From RGDT01 sp964630925 (GTDB lineage Bacteria; Planctomycetota; Planctomycetia; Gemmatales; Gemmataceae): 19,750 nucleotides of DNA. The translations under genes and the position numbers were made by a program. The notes below the pieces were generated by a model, which worked only from the letters and a program-made list of their open reading frames with translations, was not told where the DNA came from and did no database searches. The stretch's first letter is position 1. Each line of letters starts with the position of its first letter. The DNA lies in contig CAZVZK010000176.1 in assembly GCA_964630925.1 (NCBI GenBank), forward strand, positions 1 through 19,750, in the 5' to 3' direction. Positions 6,408-13,678 of the stretch are shown piece by piece.

Positions 6408-9400
6408 CGCGCGGCCCCCCGCCGATCCTCGCGAACTCCAGGTGGTCGCGCCAACCCCGGTACCAGTCCACCGACGCCGCCGCCGTCGGCAGCGACGCCG
6501 ACCTCGGGGTGTAGGGGCGGAACTCCCCGCCGTCGTACAGGTGGATCGCGTCGGAGGCGGGGTCGAGGACCGCGAAACGCACCCAGCCGTTGCGGACCAT
6601 CCGCCCGATCAGCTCGTTCCGCTCCATGATGCGCAGCACGGTCTCCGGCGTGGACTCGATCAGGTACAGCAGGCGCACCGGCTCGTGGATCTCCACCATC
6701 TGCCACGGCAGCCCGGTCCGCAGGTCGCCCTCCGACCCCTCCAGCACCCCCAGGAGAGTTGAGACGTTGTGCGGCAGCTTCGTCCCGCAGCCCCAGCCGC
6801 GCGAGTCGATGTGCGAGAAGTAGTACTCCAGGTTGATGCCGCCGCACACCGGCACCGCCGCCTGCAGCAGGCGCGTCAGGATCTTCGCCTCGGGGTCGTC
6901 GCCCTCGGGGTCGTAGGACGTGAGGAACGCCCGCCGGTCCAGGTACAGCCCGCGTGTCCGCGCCCGCCGCGCCACGATGCACAGGGCGTTGGTGGCGTGG
7001 CCCAGCTCGGGCCGGGTCTGCGCCATGTCCTCCGAGCGGTCCTCGACGTGGCGGTGGGCGTCGGCGAACGACTGGTCCAGCGGCGCCGACCAGAAACGCC
7101 GCGATCGCTCGTGGGCGTTGCGGGCGCACGCCTCGTCCAGGTCGCGGCACACGGCGGCGAGCGCCCCCCGGTGCGTCTCGGGGGCGAGCGCCGTGTCGAG
7201 CAGGCCGACGGTGTCGTCGCAGGTGTTGTGCAGCCCGCCGACGAACCACGTCGCCGCCGGGACGTGGATGCCGCGCCCGGCCAGCGCCTCGCGGATGCGC
7301 GGGTCGTTGAGGATGGAGGCCAGGGCCCGGCCGTTGGCCCCGCCGGGGCTGCCGCCGCACGCCCCGCAGTCGTACGCCGACTTGTGCGGGTTGTTGCGGC
7401 TGTCGGAGCCGTGCCCGAGGATCAGGACCAGGGGCGCGAAGCGCCGCGTCAGCCCGAAGTCGCGGAGCTGGCGTTCGGCGATGTTGGCCATCTCCTCCGG
7501 CGTGTAGCCGCGTGCCCCGTCCTCCGCCCCCGGCTTCGGCTCGGTGCGCTCCAGGGTGAGGCGCGTCTTCGCCGGCGCCTTGACGAAGCCCTCGAACAGC
7601 CGCTCGACGCGGGCGCTCAGGCGCGGGAAAAGGACGCGGGCCACCAGCGGGATCGACGCCAGCGCGCCGAACAACGCCGAGACGACCGCCCCGAGGGCGA
7701 ACGTGCGGCTGCCGCGCTCCAGCCCGAGCGAGGCGTGCCCCAGCGCCTTGCGTCGGGCCCGCAGGGATTCGGCCTCGGCGTGGCAGCCGTCCGGCTCCTC
7801 CTCGACCCAGTGCCCCGGCGTCAGGATGATCGGGCACTTGGGGATGAAGTGGGCGTCCTCGGCCCCGCGGTAGTACATCGCCACGCCGTAGAAGCCCGCG
7901 GCGCCGAACGTCTCGCAGTCCGGGGCGATCTCCTCCAGGTGGCGGCGGAACGACTCTTCGCGCTCGTCGAGGCAGCAGACGACCTGGAAACGCGGGGCGG
8001 CCGGCGTGGGGTCCGGCTCGGCGGCGCGGATGCCCAGGGCGTCGAGCGACATCGTCTCGAAACGCCGCTCGTAGGCGAGGTGGAAGACGCGGCGGCGCTC
8101 CACCCCGCCGAACGCCTCGATCTCCCCGGCCAGCTCCGCCCAGCGCTCGGGGCTCAGACGTTGAAGGGTCTCGGCCGGCCAGCCGAGGAACTGGGCGAGC
8201 TGGAAGACGCGGAAGGCCCGCTGCACGGGCGCCAGAGCGGGGCGGGCCGGCACACACGCCCGCGCCGCCGCCCGCAGCCCCGACAGGGGGGCGGTGTGGC
8301 CCAGGGCCTCCGAGGCGGCGGCACGCAGGGCGTAGCGCTCCAGCAGGAGGCGCACGGCGAGGAAGGCGACGAGCGTGCCGTGCGGGGCCGGCAGCGGCAC
8401 CCGCTCGGCACGCTCCTCGATCTGACGGATGATGCCGCCCCACCCACGCAGCGCCAGCAGCGTCTCCGACAGGAACGGCCCCCACTCGGCCTCCTCGACG
8501 CCGAGGTCGGCGAGCGACTCGTGGACGGAGGCGAGCGGCGACACGCCCTCGCGCTCCAGCCGCTCCAGCTCGGCGGGTAGGCCGGCGAGCCAGCGCCGCG
8601 GGACGTGCCCCCCCTGCCGGTACAGCGACAGGAAGCAGCGGAACAGGCCGCGCTCGCGGCCCGGCATGGGCCAGTCGGCGACGCCCTGATCGATGAAGGC
8701 CCCGCACAGGCGGACGAGCGGCTCATGCACCCACGGGTCCGTATCGACACGCCCCGCGAGCAGCAGCCAATCCCGGTGCCGGACCGGCTCGGGCGGCGGG
8801 GGGGTGGGGGGCAGGGTGGCGGCCTTCTCGCGGCAGACGAGCCACAGGGCGTTGAGGGCGAACGACTCCCAGGCGTCCGGCCCCCACTCCTCGATGGAGG
8901 ACTCGCCGAAATGGGCGAGGAGGCCGGGCAGCCAGTCCGGGCCGCGCCAGCGGCCCCGGCCGCCGCCCCTGCCCTCGTTGCCGCCACGCAGGTCGCGCAG
9001 GACCCAGTGGCGGGTCCGCCCGATGAGCCGCCCGCGCACCTCGGGGGGCACGCCGGCCCTCACGCGGCGCAGGGCGTCGGACTCCTCGATGTACCACCCC
9101 ACCTCGGCCGGCGAGCCCTCCCGCAGGGCGAAGCGTAGCATGGCCAGACGCAGGTCGGCCCGCCGCGCCAGGCCCGCCACCTCGGCGCCCGCGCCTGCGC
9201 CGAGGTCTTCATTGAGCACGTCGCGCAGCTCGTCGAAGCGGATGCGGCCCCTCTCCAGCTCCTCACGGTAACGCTCCTCGGGCAGGAACGGCTCGCAGCC
9301 GAAGATGCCCGCCCCGCGCACGACGCCCTCGGTGAAGGGCAGGCCCTCGAAGGCGTGCAGGGTGTTGTGGTGGATGAAGACGTTGATCGGCCCCTGGGCG

Positions 9401-9534
9401 GGGAGCAGGTGGGCGGCGTGGTCGATCTGGTGCTGCAGCCGCTCCAGGGCGGCCGTGGGGTGCCCGCCGGGTGCCGCCCCCGACGGCGTGTGCCCGGGTG
9501 CGCCATTCGCGGGGGCGGATGCGGTGGGGGTCAT
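6400..9534 (-). CDS. dabA: DabA, DUF2309 (UPF0753) inorganic carbon transporter subunit
   Basis: A 1044-residue member of the DUF2309 family, shown in other bacteria to be the beta-carbonic-anhydrase-like subunit of an energy-coupled CO2-to-bicarbonate system at the inner membrane. The four residues of the known zinc site are all present: C521-x-D523 in VVCCLDERE, and H708 and C723 in the segment LGHGSDSRNNPHKSAYDCGACGG, keeping the family's 15-residue His-Cys spacing. The N-terminal HHNTLHAFEGLPF is also family-typical. The ATG at 9534 gives a 40-residue Ala/Pro/Gly-rich leader; GAGGAG lies about 12 nt upstream, rather far. The frame is open to 9924, but that part runs antisense to a response-regulator remnant and is not family-like. 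First gene of a three-gene overlapping operon. Confidence 0.95.
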   Translation of the reverse strand: MTPTASAPANGAPGHTPSGAAPGGHPTAALERLQHQIDHAAHLLPAQGPINVFIHHNTLHAFEGLPFTEGVVRGAGIFGCEPFLPEERYREELERGRIRFDELRDVLNEDLGAGAGAEVAGLARRADLRLAMLRFALREGSPAEVGWYIEESDALRRVRAGVPPEVRGRLIGRTRHWVLRDLRGGNEGRGGGRGRWRGPDWLPGLLAHFGESSIEEWGPDAWESFALNALWLVCREKAATLPPTPPPPEPVRHRDWLLLAGRVDTDPWVHEPLVRLCGAFIDQGVADWPMPGRERGLFRCFLSLYRQGGHVPRRWLAGLPAELERLEREGVSPLASVHESLADLGVEEAEWGPFLSETLLALRGWGGIIRQIEERAERVPLPAPHGTLVAFLAVRLLLERYALRAAASEALGHTAPLSGLRAAARACVPARPALAPVQRAFRVFQLAQFLGWPAETLQRLSPERWAELAGEIEAFGGVERRRVFHLAYERRFETMSLDALGIRAAEPDPTPAAPRFQVVCCLDEREESFRRHLEEIAPDCETFGAAGFYGVAMYYRGAEDAHFIPKCPIILTPGHWVEEEPDGCHAEAESLRARRKALGHASLGLERGSRTFALGAVVSALFGALASIPLVARVLFPRLSARVERLFEGFVKAPAKTRLTLERTEPKPGAEDGARGYTPEEMANIAERQLRDFGLTRRFAPLVLILGHGSDSRNNPHKSAYDCGACGGSPGGANGRALASILNDPRIREALAGRGIHVPAATWFVGGLHNTCDDTVGLLDTALAPETHRGALAAVCRDLDEACARNAHERSRRFWSAPLDQSFADAHRHVEDRSEDMAQTRPELGHATNALCIVARRARTRGLYLDRRAFLTSYDPEGDDPEAKILTRLLQAAVPVCGGINLEYYFSHIDSRGWGCGTKLPHNVSTLLGVLEGSEGDLRTGLPWQMVEIHEPVRLLYLIESTPETVLRIMERNELIGRMVRNGWVRFAVLDPASDAIHLYDGGEFRPYTPRSASLPTAAASVDWYRGWRDHLEFARIGGGPRGE

Positions 9535-9694
9535 GGAGGGAGATCGCTCCTCGGGCGTTGGGGGGTAGGCAGTCGCCGCGCCGCCGGGATGGGCTGGCGG
9601 GCTGGCCTGCGGGCCGCCGATCACGGATGATCTCTGAGGGGCGCCGCGGGCGGCCTCCCGGACTCCCCTCTTTCTACCGAAAGAAGGACGCGGA
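9535..9694. other. Divergent intergenic region upstream of dabA
   Basis: This 160-bp spacer should hold the dabA promoter on the minus strand and any promoter of the response-regulator remnant on the plus strand. No convincing -35/-10 pair was recognised. The only structure seen is a short inverted repeat, GATCA-cgga-TGATC, at 9619-9632, a possible operator for dabA at low confidence. Confidence 0.3.
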
Positions 9695-9850
9695 ATGCCA
9701 TCCCTGCTGATCGTCGATGACGAGGCCGCCTTCCGGCACGCCTTCCAGCACGCCTTCCGAGACGAGGGCATCACCCTCAGCCCCTGCCTCGCCACCTCCC
9801 TGCGTCTCAAGGCCATCGACGCCCACGTCCCCGTGATCCTCATCACCTGA
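9695..9850 (+). pseudogene. Response-regulator receiver remnant, internally deleted
   Basis: The 51-codon frame starts MPSLLIVDDEAAFRHAF, the classic first beta strand and acidic pair of a response-regulator receiver. It ends LKAIDAHVPVILIT, which matches the segment around the fourth beta strand and its conserved Thr. About 40 residues between them (second beta strand to the phospho-acceptor Asp) are missing, and the frame stops where the rest of the receiver should follow. The start keeps a good ribosome site (GAAGGA, 6 nt spacing). The same frame stays open after the TGA until 9992 without recognisable homology. It cannot work as a phosphorylatable regulator. The parent was probably an NtrC- or OmpR-like protein; which one cannot be told. 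Confidence 0.7.
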
Positions 9851-9955
9851 AGCGCGTGGCTGGCGGGGCTGGCCCGCCGCGCCGGCGAGCCCGACGACCT
9901 GCGCCGCGAGCACGAGCAGAACACGCGCGATCAGCCCTGGGGCGTGAGCGGATCG

Positions 9956-10036
9956 GGCGAGCGGGATCGCGTCAGCGCCCCGGGTGGAGCGTGAGCGGCT
10001 CCGGCTGCTGGCGAGCGGGGATGCGTCAGCGCCCCG
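9956..10036. repeat. Pair of 27-bp direct repeats
   Basis: Positions 9956-9982 and 10010-10036 match at 24 of 27 bases. Each begins GGCGAGCGGG and ends CGTCAGCGCCCCG, with a 54-bp period. Shorter copies of the core GCGTCAGCGCC recur at about 10047. The style resembles dispersed intergenic repeats of Gemmata-like genomes, but genome-wide copy number cannot be seen here. Confidence 0.7.
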
Positions 10037-10146
10037 AGTCACACAGCGTCAGCGCCTCGTTGACTGAACGCTCATCTTGCGAGCAAGAACAAGACGTGGC
10101 GCTCATCTTCCGAGCGAGAACAAAGCCAGAGCCGCTGACGCTCCAC
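9984..10146. repeat. Imperfect inverted repeat pair flanking a small block
   Basis: GTGGAGCGTGAGCGGCTC at 9984-10001 and GAGCCGCTGACGCTCCAC at 10129-10146 are inverted copies with one mismatch in 18, separated by 127 bp. The block between holds one 27-bp direct repeat and both 23-bp direct repeats. The arrangement could be a degenerate miniature element or simply members of a dispersed repeat family in both orientations. No flanking target-site duplication was recognised. Confidence 0.6.
10070..10123. repeat. Pair of 23-bp direct repeats, 31-bp period
   Basis: Positions 10070-10092 and 10101-10123 agree at 21 of 23 bases (GCTCATCTT, then GCGAGCAAGAACAA or CCGAGCGAGAACAA). The first copy also contains a small self-complementary CTTG-CGAG-CAAG. 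No coding potential is seen here. Confidence 0.65.
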
Positions 10147-10220
10147 TCGGGGCCAAAACCACAGCCCGCTGGCGATACCCCACGCGCCCACAGGCGCTCA
10201 CGATCCAACTGCCGTTCACT

Positions 10221-10243
10221 TTCCCGCCTCGCCGGCGCGGGAA
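10221..10243 (+). other. Hairpin in the leader of the W-x-x-G-x-W gene
   Basis: TTCCCGC (10221-10227) and GCGGGAA (10237-10243) form a perfect 7-bp stem with a 9-nt loop, 41 nt before the start codon. It may be a 5' leader structure or the terminator of upstream readthrough; no T-run follows. The rest of 10147-10284 shows nothing recognisable. Confidence 0.35.
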
Positions 10244-10284
10244 TCGCTGGTGTTGGCGGTGCTGCCCGCTCCGGAGGCCCCCCG

Positions 10285-12030
10285 ATGACTGCACGATTCT
10301 GCGCCCTCGCGTGTCTCGCCATCGTCTCGCTGTCGCTGCTCTTCGGGCAGGACGCGCCGGAGGGGGCGCAGATCCTGGCACGCGGGCCGGTCCATGAGGC
10401 CTACGCCGAGGCGAGCGACCCGGAGGCCACCCCGGCCCCCGTCATCACGAAGAAGCCGCCGGAGGACATCGAGGAGATTCCCCCGGAGGAGCGGCCCGAG
10501 GGCGACAACGTCGTCTGGATCCCCGGATACTGGGACTGGGACGACGAGGAAGAGCATTTCCTCTGGGTCAGCGGGTTCTGGCGTGTCGTGCCGCCCGGCC
10601 GCGTCTGGGTGCCGGGGCACTGGCAGGAGGTCACCGGCGGTTACGCGTGGGTCTGCGGGTACTGGGACGAGGAGAAGGACGCCGAGGTGGTGGAGTACCT
10701 GCCCCCGCCGCCGGAGACCGTCGAGGCCGGCCCCTCCACGCCGGCCCCGGACGATGATTACATCTACGCCCCCGGCTGCTGGGTCTGGCGCGTCTCGCGC
10801 TACCTGTGGAGGCCCGGGTACTGGGTGCGTCACCGGCCCGGCTGGACCTGGACGCCCGACTGCTACAAGTGGGCGCCGTCCGGCTACGTCTTCGTCCCCG
10901 GCTACTGGGACGCCCCGCTGGCGGAGCGTGGCCTGCTGTACGCGCCGGTGTACTTCACCGGCCTGCGCCGCGGCTTCCGCTACACGCCCGCCTACGCCGT
11001 CCAGCCCGACTTCCTGCTCGGCTCGCTGTTCGTGCGCCGCGGCGGACGGGGGTACTCCTTCGGCGATTACTTCGACGCGGGGCATCGCAAGCGCTACGTC
11101 CCCTGGGTCGATCACCGGCCGGCGCGGGGCGTCTACGACGGCAATTACGCCTACTACCGGCAGGCGTTCGCCACGCGGCCGGCGTGGGAGAAGGGGCTGA
11201 CGGCGTTGTACGCCGGGCGTTACGCCGGCGACGTGGCCCGGCCGCCGAGGACGCTCTTCCGCCAGAGGCAGGCCCTCGCCGCCCTCGGGGCGGACAGCAG
11301 GGACGCTGCGGTGACGAAGACGGTCAACATCACGAACATCCAGAACGTGACGGCGCTGGCGCCTGTGGCGAAGACGCCGAGCGTGCGTGTGACGGGCCTG
11401 GCCTCGCTGGGGGGCGGTAAGGAATCGGCGAAGGTGAAGGAGGTCCGCGTCACGAAGGTGACGAAGGAGGCCGCCGCCGAGGAGCGCCGATACGTCGAGC
11501 GGTACCGCGAGGCGGCCCGCAGCCGCCGCGAGGGGGGGACGAAGGCCGATGCGGTGAAGGCGAAGGCACCGGCCCGCGTGCGCATCGAGGTGCCGAAGGA
11601 GGCGCCGCCGCCGCGCAGGGTCAAGTCGCCGACGAAGCCGCCGCCGGCCCCGCCCCGCGGCCCCGATAAGGACCGCGTCCTGCCGCCGGTGAAGGGGAAG
11701 GATACGCCCCCACCGGTGAAGGGGAAGGACACGCCACCACCAATGAAGGGCAAGGACCTCCCGCCGCCGAGGGACAAGGATACGCGCCCCAAGGACAAGG
11801 ATCGGCCACCGCCGCCGGTGAAAGATAAGCCGCCCCCTCCGCCGCCGCCGGTGAAGGATAAGCCGCCACCCCCGCCGCCCCCGAAGGACAAGCCGCCTCC
11901 GCCGCCTCCGCCGAAGGACAAGCCCCCGCTGCCCCCGCCGGTGGTCAAGGACAAGCCGCCGCCTCCGCCGCCTCCTCCGAAGGACCGGCCGCCCCCGCCC
12001 CCGAGGCCGAAGGACAAGCCAAAGGAGTGA
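10285..12030 (+). CDS. Secreted W-x-x-G-x-W repeat protein with Pro/Lys-rich tail
   Basis: A 581-residue protein with a Sec-type signal peptide (hydrophobic 5-20, likely cleavage near FGQ). Residues 78-208 hold the planctomycete-typical aromatic repeat: VWIPGYW, LWVSGFW, VWVPGHW, AWVCGYW, YAPGCW, LWRPGYW and VFVPGYW. An Arg/Lys-rich middle follows, then a low-complexity tail from about 435 made of PPVKGKDTP-like and KDKPPPPPPP-like units. The repeat is found in many exported planctomycete proteins of unknown function; a cell-wall or surface structural role is inference. The ATG at 10285 has GGAGG 7 nt upstream. The open frame reaches back to 9856, but the signal peptide fixes this start. A strong hairpin follows 10 nt after the stop. 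Confidence 0.9.
   Translation: MTARFCALACLAIVSLSLLFGQDAPEGAQILARGPVHEAYAEASDPEATPAPVITKKPPEDIEEIPPEERPEGDNVVWIPGYWDWDDEEEHFLWVSGFWRVVPPGRVWVPGHWQEVTGGYAWVCGYWDEEKDAEVVEYLPPPPETVEAGPSTPAPDDDYIYAPGCWVWRVSRYLWRPGYWVRHRPGWTWTPDCYKWAPSGYVFVPGYWDAPLAERGLLYAPVYFTGLRRGFRYTPAYAVQPDFLLGSLFVRRGGRGYSFGDYFDAGHRKRYVPWVDHRPARGVYDGNYAYYRQAFATRPAWEKGLTALYAGRYAGDVARPPRTLFRQRQALAALGADSRDAAVTKTVNITNIQNVTALAPVAKTPSVRVTGLASLGGGKESAKVKEVRVTKVTKEAAAEERRYVERYREAARSRREGGTKADAVKAKAPARVRIEVPKEAPPPRRVKSPTKPPPAPPRGPDKDRVLPPVKGKDTPPPVKGKDTPPPMKGKDLPPPRDKDTRPKDKDRPPPPVKDKPPPPPPPVKDKPPPPPPPKDKPPPPPPPKDKPPLPPPVVKDKPPPPPPPPKDRPPPPPRPKDKPKE
11683..12020 (+). repeat. In-frame 27-bp and 30-bp coding tandem repeats
   Basis: Three 27-bp units begin at 11688, 11715 and 11742, encoding variants of a 9-residue V-K-G-K-D-T-P-P-P unit. 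From about 11818 come roughly five units of about 30 bp encoding KDK followed by a run of prolines. All lie inside the tail of the secreted W-x-x-G-x-W protein. Such tracts readily change copy number by slippage. Confidence 0.8.
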
Positions 12031-12040
12031 ACAGCCAGAG

Positions 12041-12071
12041 ACGGCGGGCCATGAGGCCCGCCGTTGTTCTT
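12041..12071 (+). terminator. Intrinsic terminator of the W-x-x-G-x-W gene
   Basis: ACGGCGGGCC (12041-12050) and GGCCCGCCGT (12055-12064) pair perfectly over 10 bp around an ATGA loop, followed by the T-rich TGTTCTTG. It lies 10 nt after the stop codon. This is the clearest terminator in the window. Confidence 0.85.
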
Positions 12072-12202
12072 GCGCCGCCTCACCTCCACACGCCGGACTG
12101 TCCGCCCCGTCCGGGCGGCGATATCCACCTTGGTGGGAATATGACGCGATCGGCACGTCGCGCAAAATCCTTGCCCCCCGCTCTTCAACACGGGAGTCGC
12201 CC
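12065..12202. other. Intergenic gap with minor hairpins
   Basis: No gene is supported here. A 6-bp GC stem (CCGCCC at 12102-12107 with GGGCGG at 12113-12118) and a short CCACC-TT-GGTGG palindrome at 12125-12136 are the only structures noted. A promoter for the genes to the right may lie here, but none was recognised. Confidence 0.4.
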
Positions 12203-12533
12203 TTGCCCGTTCCACTCTCCACTCAGGAGGCGCTCGTCCGGCAGCTCCTCGCCTACCTGGGGACGCGGACCGACATGAGAGTCGCTGCGCGATAGGCTTA
12301 CGCTCTTGGCATGTGCTTCCACAGGATGAACACGTGCCGGCCGATGGTCGATCCCGCGCGCCGCCCTCCTCCATCCGCTGGAGCCGATCTTCACCGCCGC
12401 CGTCAGCGTCGCCGCCGGCTATGATAAGGTCTCCGCCCCTGCTGATCGGCGGGCGCTCGTCCTGCTCGGCAACCTGATCGTCGAGCTGCCGCGCCTGCTC
12501 AAGCCCGCGCCGCCGCACACGGAGGACAGATGA
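12203..12533 (+). pseudogene. Small frameshifted gene upstream of the DUF4272 gene
   Basis: A TTG codon at 12203 with GGGAG upstream opens LPVPLSTQEALVRQLLAYLG and stops at 12293-12295 (TAG). Another frame carries gene-like sequence from about 12279 (ESLRDRLTLLACASTG). It passes one TGA at 12327, then continues LLHPLEPIFTAAVSVAAGYD to a TGA at 12531-12533. That last stop overlaps the next gene's ATG, as in a coupled operon. Together the pieces look like one protein of about 110 residues broken by one frameshift and one stop, since the later part has no start codon of its own. The family was not recognised. Alternatives are a sequencing error, or two unrelated short frames. Confidence 0.45.
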
Positions 12534-13669
12534 CCGACCGATGCACGCTGTTCCTGCCGGCGCGGGCGGGCGTCACCCGGAAGCGTCTCGAGGGGCTCTT
12601 CAAGGCGCGGGCCGCCGTCGAGGGGGCGCGGGGCAGTTTCACCCTGCGCTGGCCGGCGTTCACCATCGCCCTCGGCTTCGTCCCGGATGTGGGCGACAGG
12701 CTGTTGGAGGTGCAGCTCTCCCTCGTCCGCATGAGCGCGCGGGGCGTGGACGCCCGGCTCCAGGCGGTGCTGACGCGGCTACAGGCGTCCCAGGCCATCC
12801 TCGACCTGGTTATCGAGCCGGGGCATGACCCCGTCGGCCTGTCCCGTCAGGCGATCGGGGGGCTGGCCGCGGCGCTCGACGCGGCCTGGCTCGACGGCCA
12901 CATGCTCTACGGCCCGAACGGCGATCTCCTGCACAGCCCGTCGGTGCCCCTGCCGCCGGCCACCGGGCCGGGCCCGACCGCGCGGCAGCTCGGACGCTGC
13001 GAGCGCTCGCACGCGGAGATGCGCCGCCGCGGCGCGCCCGTCTACGGCGGGGTGCTGGTGGTGGACGACGAGGACGAGGCGGAGGTGAGGGCGCCGCGCG
13101 ACGTGGCACTCCGGGTGCTGGCCATGTGGGCCGCCGCGATGCGGGCGGAGGGCGCGCCGGCAGAACACGTCCACGGCCTGCTGGACCGTGCGGGGGCGTG
13201 GGAGGCGGCCAGCCCGCAGGAAGAGGCGTTCCTGCGTGAGGAGGCCCCGCCGCCCGAGCGGTGCGGCCCGTTCGTCTGGCGGCTGGAGGCCATCGAGCCG
13301 CTCCTGTGGGCGTTGGGCCACCTGCCCGCGCTGGATTGGCCCGCGGGCTTCTGCGACGTGCCGCGGCAGATCGGCATCATACGGCCCTTCGAGGCCGAGC
13401 CGCGCCGGTTCATCGAGGGCGCGAGACTGCGCCCGGTGTCGGAGCTGCTCGACGCGCAGGACCTGGTGCTGCGTCAGCACTGGGCGATCCGCACCTGTTA
13501 CCTGAACGGGGAGGCCATCCCCGCCGACCTCGACTGGACGGGCGCCGCGGTGCGGATGCCTGTGCGCGGCGCGCCGGAGACGGGGGCCGTCGCCGAGCGG
13601 CACCGCGCGCTGAACTGGCTGCTGTACTTCAACGGCGCGGACTGGGATGACGTGGACACCCCGACGTGA
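12530..13669 (+). CDS. DUF4272 domain-containing protein
   Basis: A 379-residue soluble protein of unknown function. Residues about 155-375 match DUF4272 in layout: RDVALRVLAMWAAAMRAEG, then a Glu-rich PQEEAFLREE, then FVWRLEAIEPLLWALGHLPAL, the family's hallmark W-x-x-E-A-x-x-x-L-L-W-A-L-G segment, and the final WDDVDTPT. Residues 1-140 form a separate, unrecognised domain beginning LFLPARAGVTRKRLEGLF. No signal peptide is present. The ATG at 12530 has GGAGG closely upstream and overlaps the stop of the small broken gene. lutB starts 9 bp after the stop, so the two are probably co-transcribed. DUF4272 proteins have no established activity. Confidence 0.85.
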   Translation: MTDRCTLFLPARAGVTRKRLEGLFKARAAVEGARGSFTLRWPAFTIALGFVPDVGDRLLEVQLSLVRMSARGVDARLQAVLTRLQASQAILDLVIEPGHDPVGLSRQAIGGLAAALDAAWLDGHMLYGPNGDLLHSPSVPLPPATGPGPTARQLGRCERSHAEMRRRGAPVYGGVLVVDDEDEAEVRAPRDVALRVLAMWAAAMRAEGAPAEHVHGLLDRAGAWEAASPQEEAFLREEAPPPERCGPFVWRLEAIEPLLWALGHLPALDWPAGFCDVPRQIGIIRPFEAEPRRFIEGARLRPVSELLDAQDLVLRQHWAIRTCYLNGEAIPADLDWTGAAVRMPVRGAPETGAVAERHRALNWLLYFNGADWDDVDTPT

Positions 13670-13678
13670 GGGCCGGAC

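Noticed and set aside
9535..9924. N-terminal extension of dabA up to 9924
   Set aside because: The extra 130 residues are antisense to the receiver remnant, rich in Ser/Arg/Ala and unlike DabA proteins; the ATG at 9534 is preferred.
9956..10123. Possible CRISPR from the repeated intergenic units
   Set aside because: Only two copies of each unit, imperfect, with different periods (54 and 31 bp) and no cas genes.
9856..10284. N-terminal extension of the W-x-x-G-x-W gene
   Set aside because: It runs through the intergenic repeats; the signal peptide and GGAGG site fix the start at 10285.
11683..12020. Possible CRISPR array in the repeated Pro/Lys tract
   Set aside because: Repeats are in-frame, contiguous and lack unique spacers; they are coding tandem repeats.
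10216..12222. Long minus-strand frames opposite the secreted W-x-x-G-x-W gene
   Set aside because: Low-complexity Arg/Gly mirror of the Pro/Lys repeats, with no recognisable protein features.
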